The position numbers and the translations under genes were made by a program. Positions 16,977 to 26,037 of a stretch of 54,449 nt of DNA are shown here, piece after piece. Position 1 is the first letter of the stretch, and each line of letters starts with the position of its first letter. The stretch comes from an uncultured Neomegalonema sp. (GTDB lineage: Bacteria; Pseudomonadota; Alphaproteobacteria; Rhodobacterales; Rhodobacteraceae), in assembly GCA_937958625.1 (NCBI GenBank), contig CALGNO010000183.1:1-54449 (forward strand), given 5' to 3'. The notes beneath the pieces were generated by a model, which searched no databases, had not been told where the DNA came from, and was given only the letters and a program-made list of their open reading frames with translations.

Positions 16977-18748
16977 GTCAGGGGCCAGAGCCAGGCGATC
17001 AGCGCGACCGCAACGACTCCGGTAACAAGCTTCATGGGCACGCCAATCAGCAGGTAATCAGTAAACCGGTATCCGCCGGGGGCATAGACCAGCATATTCG
17101 TCTGATAGCCGATGGGCGTCGCGAAACTCGCATTTGCTGCGATCATGACCGCCACGACAAAAGCGCGGGGGTCGAGGCCGAGTTGCTGGGCCAGCGTTAT
17201 CGCAATGGGCGTTATCACGACGGCGACAGCGTTATTGGTCACCATCTCAGTCAGGATGGTCGTCACCACAAAAATCACCGCCAGTGCCATCAGCGGCGAG
17301 GTCTCCGCAAGTATCGGCGCAATCGCATCCACGATCAGCTGCACGGCTCCTGTTGATTGCAGGGTCACGCCGATGGCCAGCATCGCGACGATCAGCGCCA
17401 GCAAACGCCCCTCAATATGCGAAAAGGCTTCGTCGGGGTCCATCACCCGCGTGACGAGAATGACCGCGACCCCGAGAATTGCTGCCCCCGCAATCGGCAT
17501 CACCCCGGTCGCCGCCAGCAACACGACACCGACCATGGTCGCGATGGCCACCGGCGCGAGGGACCGGCGGAGCGGAATGGTTTTCGTGTCTCGCGTCAGG
17601 TCGATCAACTCGGCATCTTCGATCAGCCGGGTGATGTTTTCGCGGGGCCCCTCGACCAGCAGAGTATCGCCGATGGAGAGCCGAACGGCCTCAAGTTGCG
17701 GCGCGATTGCGCGGCCCCGGCGATGCACAGCGAGGGGATAGACGCCATAACGACGGCGCAGGCGCAGTTTGCCGATAATCCGCCCGACCAGCCGTGAACC
17801 GGGACCGATCAGCACCTCCATGGTGACGGAGTCGGTGGAGGAGACCTTCGACGTGCCGCCAACGTCCAGCCCATCCTCGCGCATATCCATCAAGTCCTGC
17901 ACGGTGGTGCGCAGGACGACGCGGTCACCGGATTGCAGGGTCACATCCGCGAGCACCCGGCGCAGCGAAACCTCGCCGCGGATCACGTCGATGACCTTGC
18001 CGTCGCTGCGCTGAAACACCGTCGCCTCACGCAGCTCCGAGCCGACAAGGGGCGAGTCGTCGGGGATCAGCACTTCGGTCAAAAACGCCTGCTTTCGCGT
18101 CTCCCCGGTCATCTCGGCGAGGGTCTTGCGGTTGGGCAGCAGGAACCGCGCGGTCAAAGCCGTGAAGGCGACACCGCACAGCGCGACCCCGATGCCGACC
18201 GACGAAATCTCGAAGATCGAGAACGGCGCCATCCCGTTCTCCTGCGCCACGCTATCGACGAGCAGGTTGGTGGAGGTGCCGATCAGCGTACAGCCCCCGC
18301 CGAGGATCGCCGCATAGGAAAGCGGCATCAGCAGGCGAGAGGCGGGCCAACTGCTCGCCTTGGCGAATTGCAGGGCGAGCGGGATCATCACCATGACAAT
18401 CGGCGTGTTGTTCAGAAACGCCGACCCGAACAGCACAAACACGGTCAGCGCAGCCAGCGTTTGCACGGGCGATGTCTGCGCCCCCGCCATGGCCATCTGA
18501 CTGACCCGCTCTAGCGCTCCTGTCCTCAGCAAGGCCCCAGACAGAATGAACAGAGCACCGATGGCAATGGGCGCACCGTTGGCGAAAACGCCGATAAAAG
18601 CCTCGGTTTCCAGCAATCCCGTGGCCAGAAACACCCCGACCGCCGCCGTCGCGATCACGTCAGGGGGAAACACTTCCCAGACAAAGCCAATGAACATGAC
18701 GGCGATCACCGCGAGGGCGAAATAGGGCGCGATCTCGGCGGGGATCAT
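16973..18748 (-). CDS. SLC13 (DASS) family permease with two RCK_C domains
   Basis: The 591-residue protein has the split layout of bacterial DASS permeases: membrane helices (about 1-205), a soluble insert with two TrkA-C/RCK_C-like domains (about 210-290, LTEVLIPDDSPLVGSELREA, and 300-385, EVLIGPGSRLVGRIIGKLRLR), then a second membrane half from about 390. The sodium/substrate motifs LIGTSTNLL and NNAVAVVITPIA are present. Relatives move sulfate, dicarboxylates or other anions. It starts the three-gene operon with the DMT transporter and methyltransferase. The RCK_C domains suggest nucleotide or ligand gating. Confidence 0.9.
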   Translation of the reverse strand: MIPAEIAPYFALAVIAVMFIGFVWEVFPPDVIATAAVGVFLATGLLETEAFIGVFANGAPIAIGALFILSGALLRTGALERVSQMAMAGAQTSPVQTLAALTVFVLFGSAFLNNTPIVMVMIPLALQFAKASSWPASRLLMPLSYAAILGGGCTLIGTSTNLLVDSVAQENGMAPFSIFEISSVGIGVALCGVAFTALTARFLLPNRKTLAEMTGETRKQAFLTEVLIPDDSPLVGSELREATVFQRSDGKVIDVIRGEVSLRRVLADVTLQSGDRVVLRTTVQDLMDMREDGLDVGGTSKVSSTDSVTMEVLIGPGSRLVGRIIGKLRLRRRYGVYPLAVHRRGRAIAPQLEAVRLSIGDTLLVEGPRENITRLIEDAELIDLTRDTKTIPLRRSLAPVAIATMVGVVLLAATGVMPIAGAAILGVAVILVTRVMDPDEAFSHIEGRLLALIVAMLAIGVTLQSTGAVQLIVDAIAPILAETSPLMALAVIFVVTTILTEMVTNNAVAVVITPIAITLAQQLGLDPRAFVVAVMIAANASFATPIGYQTNMLVYAPGGYRFTDYLLIGVPMKLVTGVVAVALIAWLWPLT

Positions 18749-18754
18749 CGCGGG

Positions 18755-19597
18755 TCATGCCTCCAGCGAGACCGGCGCGGCCTCCGTATCCGGCCAAGTC
18801 TGTATCAACCGTCCCTTGATGCGCAAGGGCGCGATACGCGTGGCGAGACCCGTTGCGTCGTCGCTCTCGACAAAAACACCGCAAACCGTGGCCTCGCCAA
18901 CGGCTGGCTCAAACCGCCCGCTCGACATGCCGGTGATAAAGCGGCGCAGGGGTTCGGATTTCTCCACCCCGATGACCGAGTCGAAATCGCCGCACATGCC
19001 CGCATCGGTTTGATAGGCGGTGCCGCGCGGCAGGACTTGCGCATCCGCTGTCGGAATATGCGTATGCGTGCCCACGACCAGCGTCGCCCGCCCGTCGCAC
19101 CAATGCCCCATGGCGCATTTTTCGGAGGTCGCCTCGGCGTGAAAGTCCACCACCGCCGCGTCGCAAGCGGTGCCGATGGGGCAGGCTTCAAGCTCGGCCT
19201 CGATGGTCGAGAACGGGTCATCGACCGGGTTCATGAACACCCGGCCCAGCGCATTGATGACCAGCACGCGGTGCCCGCTTTTGGTTTCGATCAGGGTCGA
19301 GCCGCGACCGGGTGCGCCCTTGGGCAGGTTCGCGGGGCGCACGATGCGGTTTTCCTGCGCCAGATGGGGGATGATCTCGCGGTTGTCGAAAGCGTGGTTG
19401 CCGAGGGTGATGACATCGGCCCCGGCCTCGAACACCGCCTCGGCAATCTGGCTGGTGACGCCAAAGCCACCGGCGGCGTTCTCGGCATTGACGATCACGC
19501 AATCGGGCTTTAGCCGCCGTTTTATCGAAGGCAGCGCGTCAATGGCAGCCGACCGCCCTGCACGCCCGAACAGGTCACCAAGAAAGAGAATTTTCAT
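18755..19597 (-). CDS. TIGR00282 (YmdB-type) metallophosphoesterase
   Basis: The 280-residue product carries the di-metal phosphoesterase motifs of the YmdB family: MKILFLGDLFGRAGR, VNAENAAGGFG, DVITLGNHAFD and VVGTHTHIPTAD. Bacillus YmdB is a 2',3'-cyclic nucleotide phosphodiesterase with broad effects on gene expression. The role in alphaproteobacteria is not settled. I start at 19597 because MKILFLGD is the family start. It ends 6 bases before the SLC13 gene on the same strand, so it may lead that operon. Confidence 0.88.
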   Translation of the reverse strand: MKILFLGDLFGRAGRSAAIDALPSIKRRLKPDCVIVNAENAAGGFGVTSQIAEAVFEAGADVITLGNHAFDNREIIPHLAQENRIVRPANLPKGAPGRGSTLIETKSGHRVLVINALGRVFMNPVDDPFSTIEAELEACPIGTACDAAVVDFHAEATSEKCAMGHWCDGRATLVVGTHTHIPTADAQVLPRGTAYQTDAGMCGDFDSVIGVEKSEPLRRFITGMSSGRFEPAVGEATVCGVFVESDDATGLATRIAPLRIKGRLIQTWPDTEAAPVSLEA

Positions 19598-19708
19598 GGC
19601 CGCCTTGTGCGGCGGCATTGGATTGGGGGCAAGGGGAAATTGCGGGGCTGTATATCGGGCTTGCGGGTTGCGATGGTTGCGTTAGGCTGTACATGAGGGG
19701 CGGGGGCC

Positions 19709-21310
19709 ATGCCAAACGAGACCAAAGTTCTGGGACGCTGGAGCGTCGATCCGAGCGCGATTTCGCCCGAGGATCAGCGCAGCCTCGATCATGTGGCCGA
19801 AGTGTCCCGCAACGCGAGGGCGACGTGGTTCAGCCTAATCCTACTGCTGCTGTTCTGCGGCGTTACGCTGCTCGGGGTGGAAGACAAAGATTTCTTCGAA
19901 TACGGCGTCAGCACGCAACTGCCGCTGGTCGGTGTATCTGTTCCCACCAAGAGCTTTTTCTGGGCCGCACCGCTGCTGGTGACGGGCCTGTTCACTTACC
20001 TGCATCTTTATCTCGACAAGCTGTGGCGAGCACTGGGGCGACTGGGGGACGAGGTCGGCGGACGTCCGGTGACGGAGGTCGTCTATCCGTGGTTTATCTC
20101 TGACTGCGCCCTTGGAATGCGCGGGCCGAGGGTGGCGCGGGGGCGGTACTGGATGATCACCCGCGTCGTTTCGCTATTCCTCTGCTGGCTGATCGGCCCG
20201 TTGATCATGTACCTGTTCTGGATCAAGAGCTGGGCACCCCATGATGAATGGATGACGAGCCTGATCGGCGCGCAACTTGTCTGGAGCGGCGTGATTGCGC
20301 TGGCCAGTTGGGCGGGGATGCACCGCGAGACGCCGGGACGCGAGACTCTATGGCAGAGGGTTGGAACACCTGTGATCGGATATATCGGCCTTGCAGCAGT
20401 GATCGTGATTGGCGGTCACGGATGGAGCAAGACTGAGAACATCAATCCTGACAAGCTTTATAGCGCACAGCTTTTGCGAGCAAATTTTTCAAAAACTACT
20501 GAAGGATCGTTCGCTCGAATGCCTGCCTTAAAAGAATATGAGCGAAACAATAGACAGCATGTAGTCGCTGATTTAAAACGCGAAGAGAAAAATGAAAAGA
20601 GACCAGATGAGGATATAATTTCTCAGAGATTGCTGTTCGAATTTAACGAACAGCGCCAAAATAAACTAACGGTATTTGAACAAAAAGATTTTTCAGAAGT
20701 TGACTTGCGAAACGCCAACCTTAGAAAAGCAATTCTTGTTGGTTTAGATTTAAAAAGTGCAACTTTCGACGGATCAGATCTTAGGTGGGCGCTCCTTGAA
20801 GAGGCAGACTTGACAAGAGCATCCTTTGTAGGTGCGAATTTAAGGCACGCGAAACTTGCTGGCGCAAAGTTAATTAATGCTCGACTTCAGAATGCAAGTT
20901 TTAGGGCGGCGCGACTGCAGCACGCGATCTTTCGCAGGGCTAAACTCAATAGCGTAAATCTAAAAAATGCTTGGATGCAAGGTGCAGACTTGCGGAGGGC
21001 GCAGATCGAAGACGCTAATTTTCAAGAGACTAAAATGGACGGAGTAAATACGAAATACGCTTCCGTCATCGGTGCAGATTTTCGCAGATCGCGAAACCTC
21101 ACACAGACACAGTTGGATGCGATGTATGGTGATAGCAGTACGAATATAGACGGCTTAGATCTAAAGCATCCCAATCATTGGCCTTCTGTTATTATCCCTA
21201 GAGAGCAACGCATAGCATGTTGGATTGAATGGGCAATCTCCGACGGCGCGCCATCTCGTTGGTTCCCCGAAACCACCGTCGAGTGTACCACCCATGCCGA
21301 CCGCCCGTGA
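19709..21310 (+). CDS. Chimeric membrane protein with C-terminal pentapeptide repeats
   Basis: The 533-residue product is a mosaic. Residues 1-240 contain about five hydrophobic segments, GC-rich codons and no recognised domain. From about nucleotide 20440 base composition falls sharply (AT-rich codons), covering a charged linker and then about 24 pentapeptide repeats of the A(N/D)LxxA kind (FSEVDLRNANLRKAIL to ANFQETKMDGVNTKYASVIGADF, residues 325-455), which build a right-handed quadrilateral helix. The last 30 or so codons lie in DNA homologous to the upstream flank of the DUF985 gene at 12.5 kb. Function is unknown; pentapeptide proteins often mediate membrane-side protein contacts. The composition step and borrowed tail indicate recombination. 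Confidence 0.75.
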   Translation: MPNETKVLGRWSVDPSAISPEDQRSLDHVAEVSRNARATWFSLILLLLFCGVTLLGVEDKDFFEYGVSTQLPLVGVSVPTKSFFWAAPLLVTGLFTYLHLYLDKLWRALGRLGDEVGGRPVTEVVYPWFISDCALGMRGPRVARGRYWMITRVVSLFLCWLIGPLIMYLFWIKSWAPHDEWMTSLIGAQLVWSGVIALASWAGMHRETPGRETLWQRVGTPVIGYIGLAAVIVIGGHGWSKTENINPDKLYSAQLLRANFSKTTEGSFARMPALKEYERNNRQHVVADLKREEKNEKRPDEDIISQRLLFEFNEQRQNKLTVFEQKDFSEVDLRNANLRKAILVGLDLKSATFDGSDLRWALLEEADLTRASFVGANLRHAKLAGAKLINARLQNASFRAARLQHAIFRRAKLNSVNLKNAWMQGADLRRAQIEDANFQETKMDGVNTKYASVIGADFRRSRNLTQTQLDAMYGDSSTNIDGLDLKHPNHWPSVIIPREQRIACWIEWAISDGAPSRWFPETTVECTTHADRP

Positions 21311-21520
21311 CATCATCGACCGTCTTGGCCTGAAACCCCATCCCGAGGGTGGGTGGTATCGGGAGACTTGGCGTGCCGAGGCGGGGGAGGACCAGCGCGC
21401 CGCCGGGACGGCGATCTATTACCTGCTCGATACCGGCGAATTCTCGCATTGGCACCGGGTCGATGCGGCGGAGGTTTGGCATTGATATGCGGGTGCGCCG
21501 CTGTCGCTGACGGTTTCGCA
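21217..21520 (+). pseudogene. Truncated second copy of the DUF985 gene with a nonsense codon
   Basis: From the ATG at 21295 the reading MPTARDIIDRLGLKPHPEGG and onward matches the DUF985 gene at 12079-12513 almost residue for residue for 64 codons. The codon for Trp in VWHWYAGA is then TGA (21483-21485). Past the stop the homology continues in frame (YAGAPLSLTVS) to about 21520 and then ends abruptly in unrelated DNA, so the last 60 or so codons are missing. Homology also covers about 78 bases upstream of the start, shared with the flank of the intact gene. This is a partial gene duplication that has decayed. It overlaps the end of the pentapeptide reading frame. Confidence 0.88.
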
Positions 21521-21772
21521 GCTCCGGGCGCGGCCTCGGACCAGAGCAGCATGACTGCGTGCTGCGGCACATCTAGAAAAGCGTCGGGCAGAGGCTCCAA
21601 CTTAATCTGCTCCCCCGCACTCGATACGGAGCCTCGTCGCGCAATGCGCAAGGGGATCCTGCACAGGATCGGGTTGCAAAGTTTCAAAGAGACGGATGAT
21701 CCGCGCGTCCGCCTAGGCTATCCTCCACCTGCCCTGCCTGTAGGGCAGACGTAGCCGATGGCGGAGGTTGAC
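21521..21772. other. Non-coding junction with a degenerate palindromic repeat and a hairpin
   Basis: No gene is recognised between the broken DUF985 copy and the enolase-superfamily gene. The stretch holds a decayed copy of the CCCCGCACT-type repeat seen at 22906 (21609-21633). It also holds a short hairpin TGCCCT/AGGGCA with a 6-base loop near 21732-21750, just upstream of the next gene's ribosome site. A minus-strand frame here reads DVPQHAVMLLWSE and might be the remnant of a lost gene, but nothing supports it further. Confidence 0.4.
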
Positions 21773-22882
21773 ATGACGTCGATTGCGAAAGTCGAACCAC
21801 AGCTTTTTACCGTGCCGCTGGCAGAGGTGCTCAGCGACGCGAAACACGGCGACCATACGCATTTCGAGTTGATCACCGCCACCGTGCACCTGTCTGACGG
21901 GTCCGAGGGCACTGGCTATACCTATACCGGCGGCAAGGGCGGCCACGCGATCCTCGCGATGATCGAACACGACCTCGCGCCGTTTCTGATCGGACAGGAT
22001 GCAAGCGCGGTCGAGGCGCTATACGAGGCAATGCAATGGCATGTGCACTACGTGGCGCGGGGCGGGATTGCATCTTTTGCGATTTCAGCTCTCGATATTG
22101 CGCTGTGGGATTTACGCGGGCGCAAGGCGGGCCAACCGCTGTGGCAGATGGCGGGCGGCGCGGGCAATCGCTGTAAGGCCTATGCGGGTGGAATCGACCT
22201 GAATTTTCCGATGCCGAAGCTGCTTGAGCAGACGCGGGGCTATCTGGCGCGGGGGTTCAACGGGATCAAGATCAAGGTTGGCCAGCCTGCACTGGTGCAA
22301 GACGTCGAGCGAGTGGCCGCAGTGCGTGACCTGATCGGCCCGGACATCGCCCTGATGGTCGACGCGAATTACGCGCTCAGCGTGGAGGAGAGCATCGCGG
22401 CGGCAGCGGCGTTCAAGCCCTTCGACATTGTCTGGTTCGAAGAACCGACAATTCCCGACGATTACAAGGGCTACGGACAGATTGCCGAGGCAACCGGCGT
22501 GCAGCTCGCCATGGGCGAGAACCTGCATACGATTCACGAGTTTGAGTACGCTTTCGCTGATGCGCGGCTGTCCTTTATCCAACCCGACGCCTCGAATTGC
22601 GGAGGCATCACCGGATGGCTCGCCGTCGCGGCGCTGTCGCGGGAGCATGGTGTTCCGGTATGCAGCCACGGGATGCAGGAGTTGCATGTCAGTCTGGTGT
22701 CGGCCCAGCCCAATGCCGGATGGCTGGAGGTGCACTCGTTTCCGATCGACGAATACACGACGCGGCCCTTGGTGGTCGCGGATCACCTCGCCGTGGCACC
22801 GGACGCGCCCGGAACCGGGGTAGTGTTTGATGGGGGCAAACTGGCGGCGCATCGAACAAGGGGTGTTACGATTTCAGGTTAG
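21773..22882 (+). CDS. Mandelate racemase/muconate lactonizing enzyme family protein
   Basis: The 369-residue product belongs to the enolase superfamily, whose members abstract a proton next to a carboxylate and stabilise the enolate on magnesium. Metal ligands are Asp197 (in VDANYAL), Glu223 (WFEEPT) and Glu249 (MGENLHT). Lys166-x-Lys168 (GIKIKVG) and His299 (CSHGMQE) make up the two-sided acid/base set of the mandelate racemase subgroup. This suggests a sugar-acid dehydratase or racemase, but specificity is not predictable. The ATG at 21773 is preferred to one five codons upstream because GGAGG lies 5 bases before it. Confidence 0.9.
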   Translation: MTSIAKVEPQLFTVPLAEVLSDAKHGDHTHFELITATVHLSDGSEGTGYTYTGGKGGHAILAMIEHDLAPFLIGQDASAVEALYEAMQWHVHYVARGGIASFAISALDIALWDLRGRKAGQPLWQMAGGAGNRCKAYAGGIDLNFPMPKLLEQTRGYLARGFNGIKIKVGQPALVQDVERVAAVRDLIGPDIALMVDANYALSVEESIAAAAAFKPFDIVWFEEPTIPDDYKGYGQIAEATGVQLAMGENLHTIHEFEYAFADARLSFIQPDASNCGGITGWLAVAALSREHGVPVCSHGMQELHVSLVSAQPNAGWLEVHSFPIDEYTTRPLVVADHLAVAPDAPGTGVVFDGGKLAAHRTRGVTISG

Positions 22883-22905
22883 GCGTTTGCGCTCAGATCT
22901 AATTT

Positions 22906-22981
22906 GCTGCCCCGCACTTGATGCGGGGCCTGTCGGAGTGATGCGCCTTACATGCAGAGGCCCCGCATTGAGTGCGGGGCA
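22906..22981. repeat. Inverted pair of palindromic intergenic repeats
   Basis: Two copies of the same short palindrome (core CCCCGCA, then 4-5 bases, then TGCGGGG, with flanking TGCTG and GGCCT) lie head to head at 22906-22930 and 22955-22981. They sit between two convergent genes. Each copy can fold alone and the two can pair with each other. Related copies with a slightly changed core are at 49199-49262, so this is a dispersed REP-like family. The site could serve as a bidirectional terminator or message-end protector. Confidence 0.7.
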
Positions 22982-22993
22982 GCGTTAAAACCC

Positions 22994-23620
22994 TCAAATC
23001 AGCGCCGCCTCGGTCGCCTCGCGGACTTGGTCCTCGGTCACGTCGGGGGCGAGTTCGACCAGTTTCAGGCCGCCCTCAACCACATCGAACACACCGAGAT
23101 TGGTGATGATGCGATCCACGACCGCCGTGCCGGTCAACGGCAACGTGCACTCTTTCAGCAGCTTGCTGTCACCATGCTTCGAGGTGTGGTCCATGATGAC
23201 GACCACGCGCTCGACCCCGGCCACGAGGTCCATGGCTCCGCCCATGCCCTTCACGAGTTTGCCGGGGATCATCCAGTTCGCCAGATCGCCATTCTCGGCC
23301 ACTTCCATCGCGCCCAGAATGGCGAGGTTGATGTGACCGCCCCGGATCATGCCGAAACTGTCAGCGGAGGAGAAATAGCTGGTGCGGTCAAGCTCGGTAA
23401 TCGTCTGCTTGCCCGCATTGATGACATCGGCGTCGATGGTGTCTTCGGTTGGGAACGGCCCCATGCCGAGCATTCCATTCTCGGATTGCAAGGTCACGTC
23501 CATCCCGTCAGGGATATAGTTCGAGACCAGCGTCGGAATCCCAATGCCGAGATTGACGTAAAAGCCGTCTTCCAGTTCCTGTCCGGCGCGTTCCGCCATC
23601 TGATTGCGATCCCAAGGCAT
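22994..23620 (-). CDS. scoB: 3-oxoacid CoA-transferase subunit B
   Basis: Subunit B carries the catalytic glutamate of the succinyl-CoA:3-ketoacid (or acetoacetate) CoA-transferase, which activates acetoacetate for entry into central metabolism. The 208-residue product has Glu47 in [11 protein letters not shown], the covalent CoA-thioester residue, plus [12 protein letters not shown] and [14 protein letters not shown]. It is of normal length for a separate B subunit. It follows the small 87-residue gene by 12 bases and subunit A beyond that, all in one direction, so the three form one operon. Confidence 0.93.
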   Translation of the reverse strand: MPWDRNQMAERAGQELEDGFYVNLGIGIPTLVSNYIPDGMDVTLQSENGMLGMGPFPTEDTIDADVINAGKQTITELDRTSYFSSADSFGMIRGGHINLAILGAMEVAENGDLANWMIPGKLVKGMGGAMDLVAGVERVVVIMDHTSKHGDSKLLKECTLPLTGTAVVDRIITNLGVFDVVEGGLKLVELAPDVTEDQVREATEAALI

Positions 23621-23632
23621 GGGCGTGTCCCC

Positions 23633-23896
23633 TTAATTCTCTGTCAGATCGTCTTCGTCGATCGCGTTCAACATGTCTTCCCAGCCATCCATCTGCGGTG
23701 CCATGGCAAGCGCGGACTGGATGAAGGTGGAAAGATTGGTGGAGCTTGCGGTGATATAGGCCGCGACCAGCGCCGGATTTTCCTTGGCGTAGCCGTTGCC
23801 GAAAACCGAGTCGAGTTTCAGAACGGCGGAGTCCACGAACTGGTCGGTATATTGGCTCGCCGCCTCGCCCGCCTGAGCGTCTTCATCGTACATCAC
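23633..23896 (-). CDS. Small acidic protein between the CoA-transferase subunit genes
   Basis: The 87-residue product is acidic (DDLTEN end, many Asp/Glu), with no membrane segment or recognised domain and a likely all-helical fold ([32 protein letters not shown]). Its start codon overlaps the stop of scoA by 4 bases and its stop is 12 bases before scoB, so it is translated with both. The position suggests a subunit-linked or regulatory role, but no homologue of known function is recalled. The first codons MM leave two possible starts one codon apart. Confidence 0.65.
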   Translation of the reverse strand: MMYDEDAQAGEAASQYTDQFVDSAVLKLDSVFGNGYAKENPALVAAYITASSTNLSTFIQSALAMAPQMDGWEDMLNAIDEDDLTEN

Positions 23897-24591
23897 GCAG
23901 CCTTCATCGTGCGTTGTTCGATCCGTTTTTCGTGCTCGCCCTGAATGATGCGCTGGACGAAAATGCCCGGAGTGTGGATCAGATCAGGATCGAGGCTTCC
24001 GACCGGCACGATCTCTTCGACCTCGGCGATGGTGACCTTGCCCGCCGTGGCGCAGAGCGGATTGAAGTTTCGCGCCGTTTTGCGGTAGATCAGATTGCCT
24101 TGGGCATCGCCCTTCCAGGCCTTCACGATGGCAAGATCAGCCCGGATGCCGCGTTCGAGAATATACGTCTCACCATCGAAATCCTTGTGCTCCTTGCCCT
24201 CGGCAATCACCGTACCGACGCCGGTTTTGGTATAGAAACCGGGGATGCCTGCCCCGCCCGCGCGCAGGCGTTCGGCCAACGTGCCTTGGGGGTTGAACTC
24301 AAGTTCCAGCTCGCCCGACAGGTATTGGCGCATGAACTCGGCATTCTCGCCGACATAGGACGAGACCATCTTTTTCACTTGCTTGGTCTGAAGCAGGATG
24401 CCGATGCCGAAATCATCGACGCCCGCATTGTTGGAATAGAAGGTCAGGTCCTTCGTGCCCTTCTGCTTGATCGCTTCGAGCAGGTTTTCGGGAATGCCGC
24501 ACAGGCCAAAGCCCCCCGCCGCAATACTCATCCCGTCCGAGAGCACGCCCTCGAGCGCCGCCGCCGCGCTGTCATAGACTTTCTTCGCCAT
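23893..24591 (-). CDS. scoA: 3-oxoacid CoA-transferase subunit A
   Basis: The 232-residue A subunit supplies the CoA-binding half of the transferase. Typical stretches are [38 protein letters not shown], and [20 protein letters not shown], the oxyanion/glycine loop. The start at 24591 (MAKKVYD) has GGGGA upstream and fits the family. A longer in-frame start adds eight unlike residues. It leads the scoA-small gene-scoB operon. Together they convert a 3-oxoacid to its CoA ester using succinyl-CoA as donor; the preferred 3-oxoacid is not decided by sequence. Confidence 0.93.
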   Translation of the reverse strand: MAKKVYDSAAAALEGVLSDGMSIAAGGFGLCGIPENLLEAIKQKGTKDLTFYSNNAGVDDFGIGILLQTKQVKKMVSSYVGENAEFMRQYLSGELELEFNPQGTLAERLRAGGAGIPGFYTKTGVGTVIAEGKEHKDFDGETYILERGIRADLAIVKAWKGDAQGNLIYRKTARNFNPLCATAGKVTIAEVEEIVPVGSLDPDLIHTPGIFVQRIIQGEHEKRIEQRTMKAA

Positions 24592-24683
24592 GTCGATCCC
24601 CGGTTTGCAGTGCAATATGACCGGAGTATCTAGCGGGGTCCGTCGCCAAGTTCAATCGGTTCGCGCGGGTTTGGCGAGTTGTC

Positions 24684-24995
24684 TCAGAAATGTTCGGGCC
24701 GCACCACGGCGACATCGGAGACGGTGACGATGCCAATCTGGCGCGTCACGAGGTTGAACAGCGGGTCCAGAACCGTGTCAATGCGCTCCTCGTCGAGGAT
24801 TACGACGATCTGAACCACCGACCCGACGCGCCCGACCATGCCGTCGCGATGCCAGGTGCCGTCATTGCCCTTGCCCGCCAGTGCGGGAAACACGGTGTAG
24901 CCGCTGACATCGAGGTCATCGAGAATACCGATGACCCGGTTCATGAGCGGTGCCTCGACCATGACTTCGATGCGTTTTTTCGGGTAAGTCTTCAT
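24684..24995 (-). CDS. sbtB: SbtB-like PII-family regulator
   Basis: The 103-residue product has the small ferredoxin-like PII fold: RIEVMVEAPLMNRVIGILDDLDVSGYTVFPALAGKG at the start and the C-terminal TVSDVAVVRPEHF. The flexible T-loop region GKGNDGTWHRDGMVGRVGS differs from GlnB/GlnK and lacks their uridylylated Tyr motif. In cyanobacteria SbtB binds adenyl nucleotides, including cAMP, and holds the bicarbonate transporter SbtA shut. It starts 9 bases after the sbtA stop, the canonical pair order, so the same partnership is expected here. Confidence 0.88.
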   Translation of the reverse strand: MKTYPKKRIEVMVEAPLMNRVIGILDDLDVSGYTVFPALAGKGNDGTWHRDGMVGRVGSVVQIVVILDEERIDTVLDPLFNLVTRQIGIVTVSDVAVVRPEHF

Positions 24996-25004
24996 GGGAA
25001 TGCC

Positions 25005-25970
25005 TCAGGACAGGGCGCTGGCGAGGAAGATATAGAGCGGGATGCCGACGGTCAGGTTGAACGGAAAGGTAATGCCGAGGGACATGGGCAGGTAGATCGA
25101 CGGCTTCGCCTCGGGCAAGGCCAGCCGCATCGCCGCCGGAACCGCGATATAAGACGCGCTCGCCGCCAGCGTCGCCAGCAAAGCAATACCGCCAGCAGAA
25201 AGCCCGATGGCCCAGCCAAAGCCAAGCCCGAAGGCCGCACCGATAAGGGGCATGTAGACGCCGAACAGCAGCAGCGGCAGGGTAAAATTCTTGCGCCCGT
25301 CGCGCAATCCACGTCCGGCGATCAGCCCCATATCGAGCAGGAACAGGCACAACACACCCTTGAACGGAGCGACAATAAAGGCCGAAATCGCGTCGAGGCC
25401 CTCGGTGCCCGCGATAATTCCGATAAAGAACGATCCGGTCAGCAACACGATGGACCCGTTCAGCCCAACTTCGCGCAACGTCTCCTTGTCGAAACTCGCG
25501 CCCTGCCCCCTTGCCAGCCATAGCGCGACGAAAATCGCCGGGGTCTCCATGATCGCCGCGACGGCAACCATATAGCCCTCGGCCTCCATCGCCAGCCCTT
25601 GCAGGGCTTGGGACGCCGCCAGAAACGTCACGATGGAAATCGACCCGTAATGCGCCGCCACCGCCGCCGCATCGACCCGCGACAGGCCGGTGGTGAGCAC
25701 CAGCAGTCGAAAGGCGATCAGCGGGATTCCCGCGCTTAACACGATACCGGCCAGCAGCGCGAGAACCATCGTCAGATCAATGCCGTGCTGGGAGACCCCG
25801 ACCCCGCCCTTGAAGCCAATGGCGAGCATCAGATAGAGCGACATGCCTTTGGCAATCGCCTCGGGCACGTTTAGGTCAGAGCGGGTCAACGCCGCGAGCA
25901 ACCCCAGAATGAAGAACAGGATCATCGGGGTCGTCAGATTCGCAATCGCCAGTCCCAGAACCGAATCCAT
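25005..25970 (-). CDS. sbtA: Sodium-dependent bicarbonate transporter SbtA
   Basis: The 321-residue protein has ten membrane segments in two inverted halves. It shows SbtA family stretches: LTTPMILFFILGLLAAL, LMLAIGFKGGVGVSQ, and AAHYGSISIVTFLAASQAL, where Ser-rich loops bind bicarbonate and sodium in the known structure. The second half contains LLDMGLIAGRGLRDG and LALPEAKPSIYLPMSLGITFPFN. It feeds bicarbonate to the cytoplasm. No carboxysome, RuBisCO or carbonic anhydrase gene is in the window, so a carboxylation or pH role in a heterotroph is more likely than autotrophy. Confidence 0.9.
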   Translation of the reverse strand: MDSVLGLAIANLTTPMILFFILGLLAALTRSDLNVPEAIAKGMSLYLMLAIGFKGGVGVSQHGIDLTMVLALLAGIVLSAGIPLIAFRLLVLTTGLSRVDAAAVAAHYGSISIVTFLAASQALQGLAMEAEGYMVAVAAIMETPAIFVALWLARGQGASFDKETLREVGLNGSIVLLTGSFFIGIIAGTEGLDAISAFIVAPFKGVLCLFLLDMGLIAGRGLRDGRKNFTLPLLLFGVYMPLIGAAFGLGFGWAIGLSAGGIALLATLAASASYIAVPAAMRLALPEAKPSIYLPMSLGITFPFNLTVGIPLYIFLASALS

Positions 25971-26037
25971 AACGCGCCTTTCATGCCGGTTCGCCCATGG
26001 GTAGCGGGTGCGGGGCGAAGTGCAAGGGTCGTCCTGA

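Noticed and set aside
16973-18748. Potassium channel role for the RCK_C-containing permease
   Set aside because: The membrane halves carry SLC13 anion-transporter motifs; RCK_C domains are common as inserts in that family.
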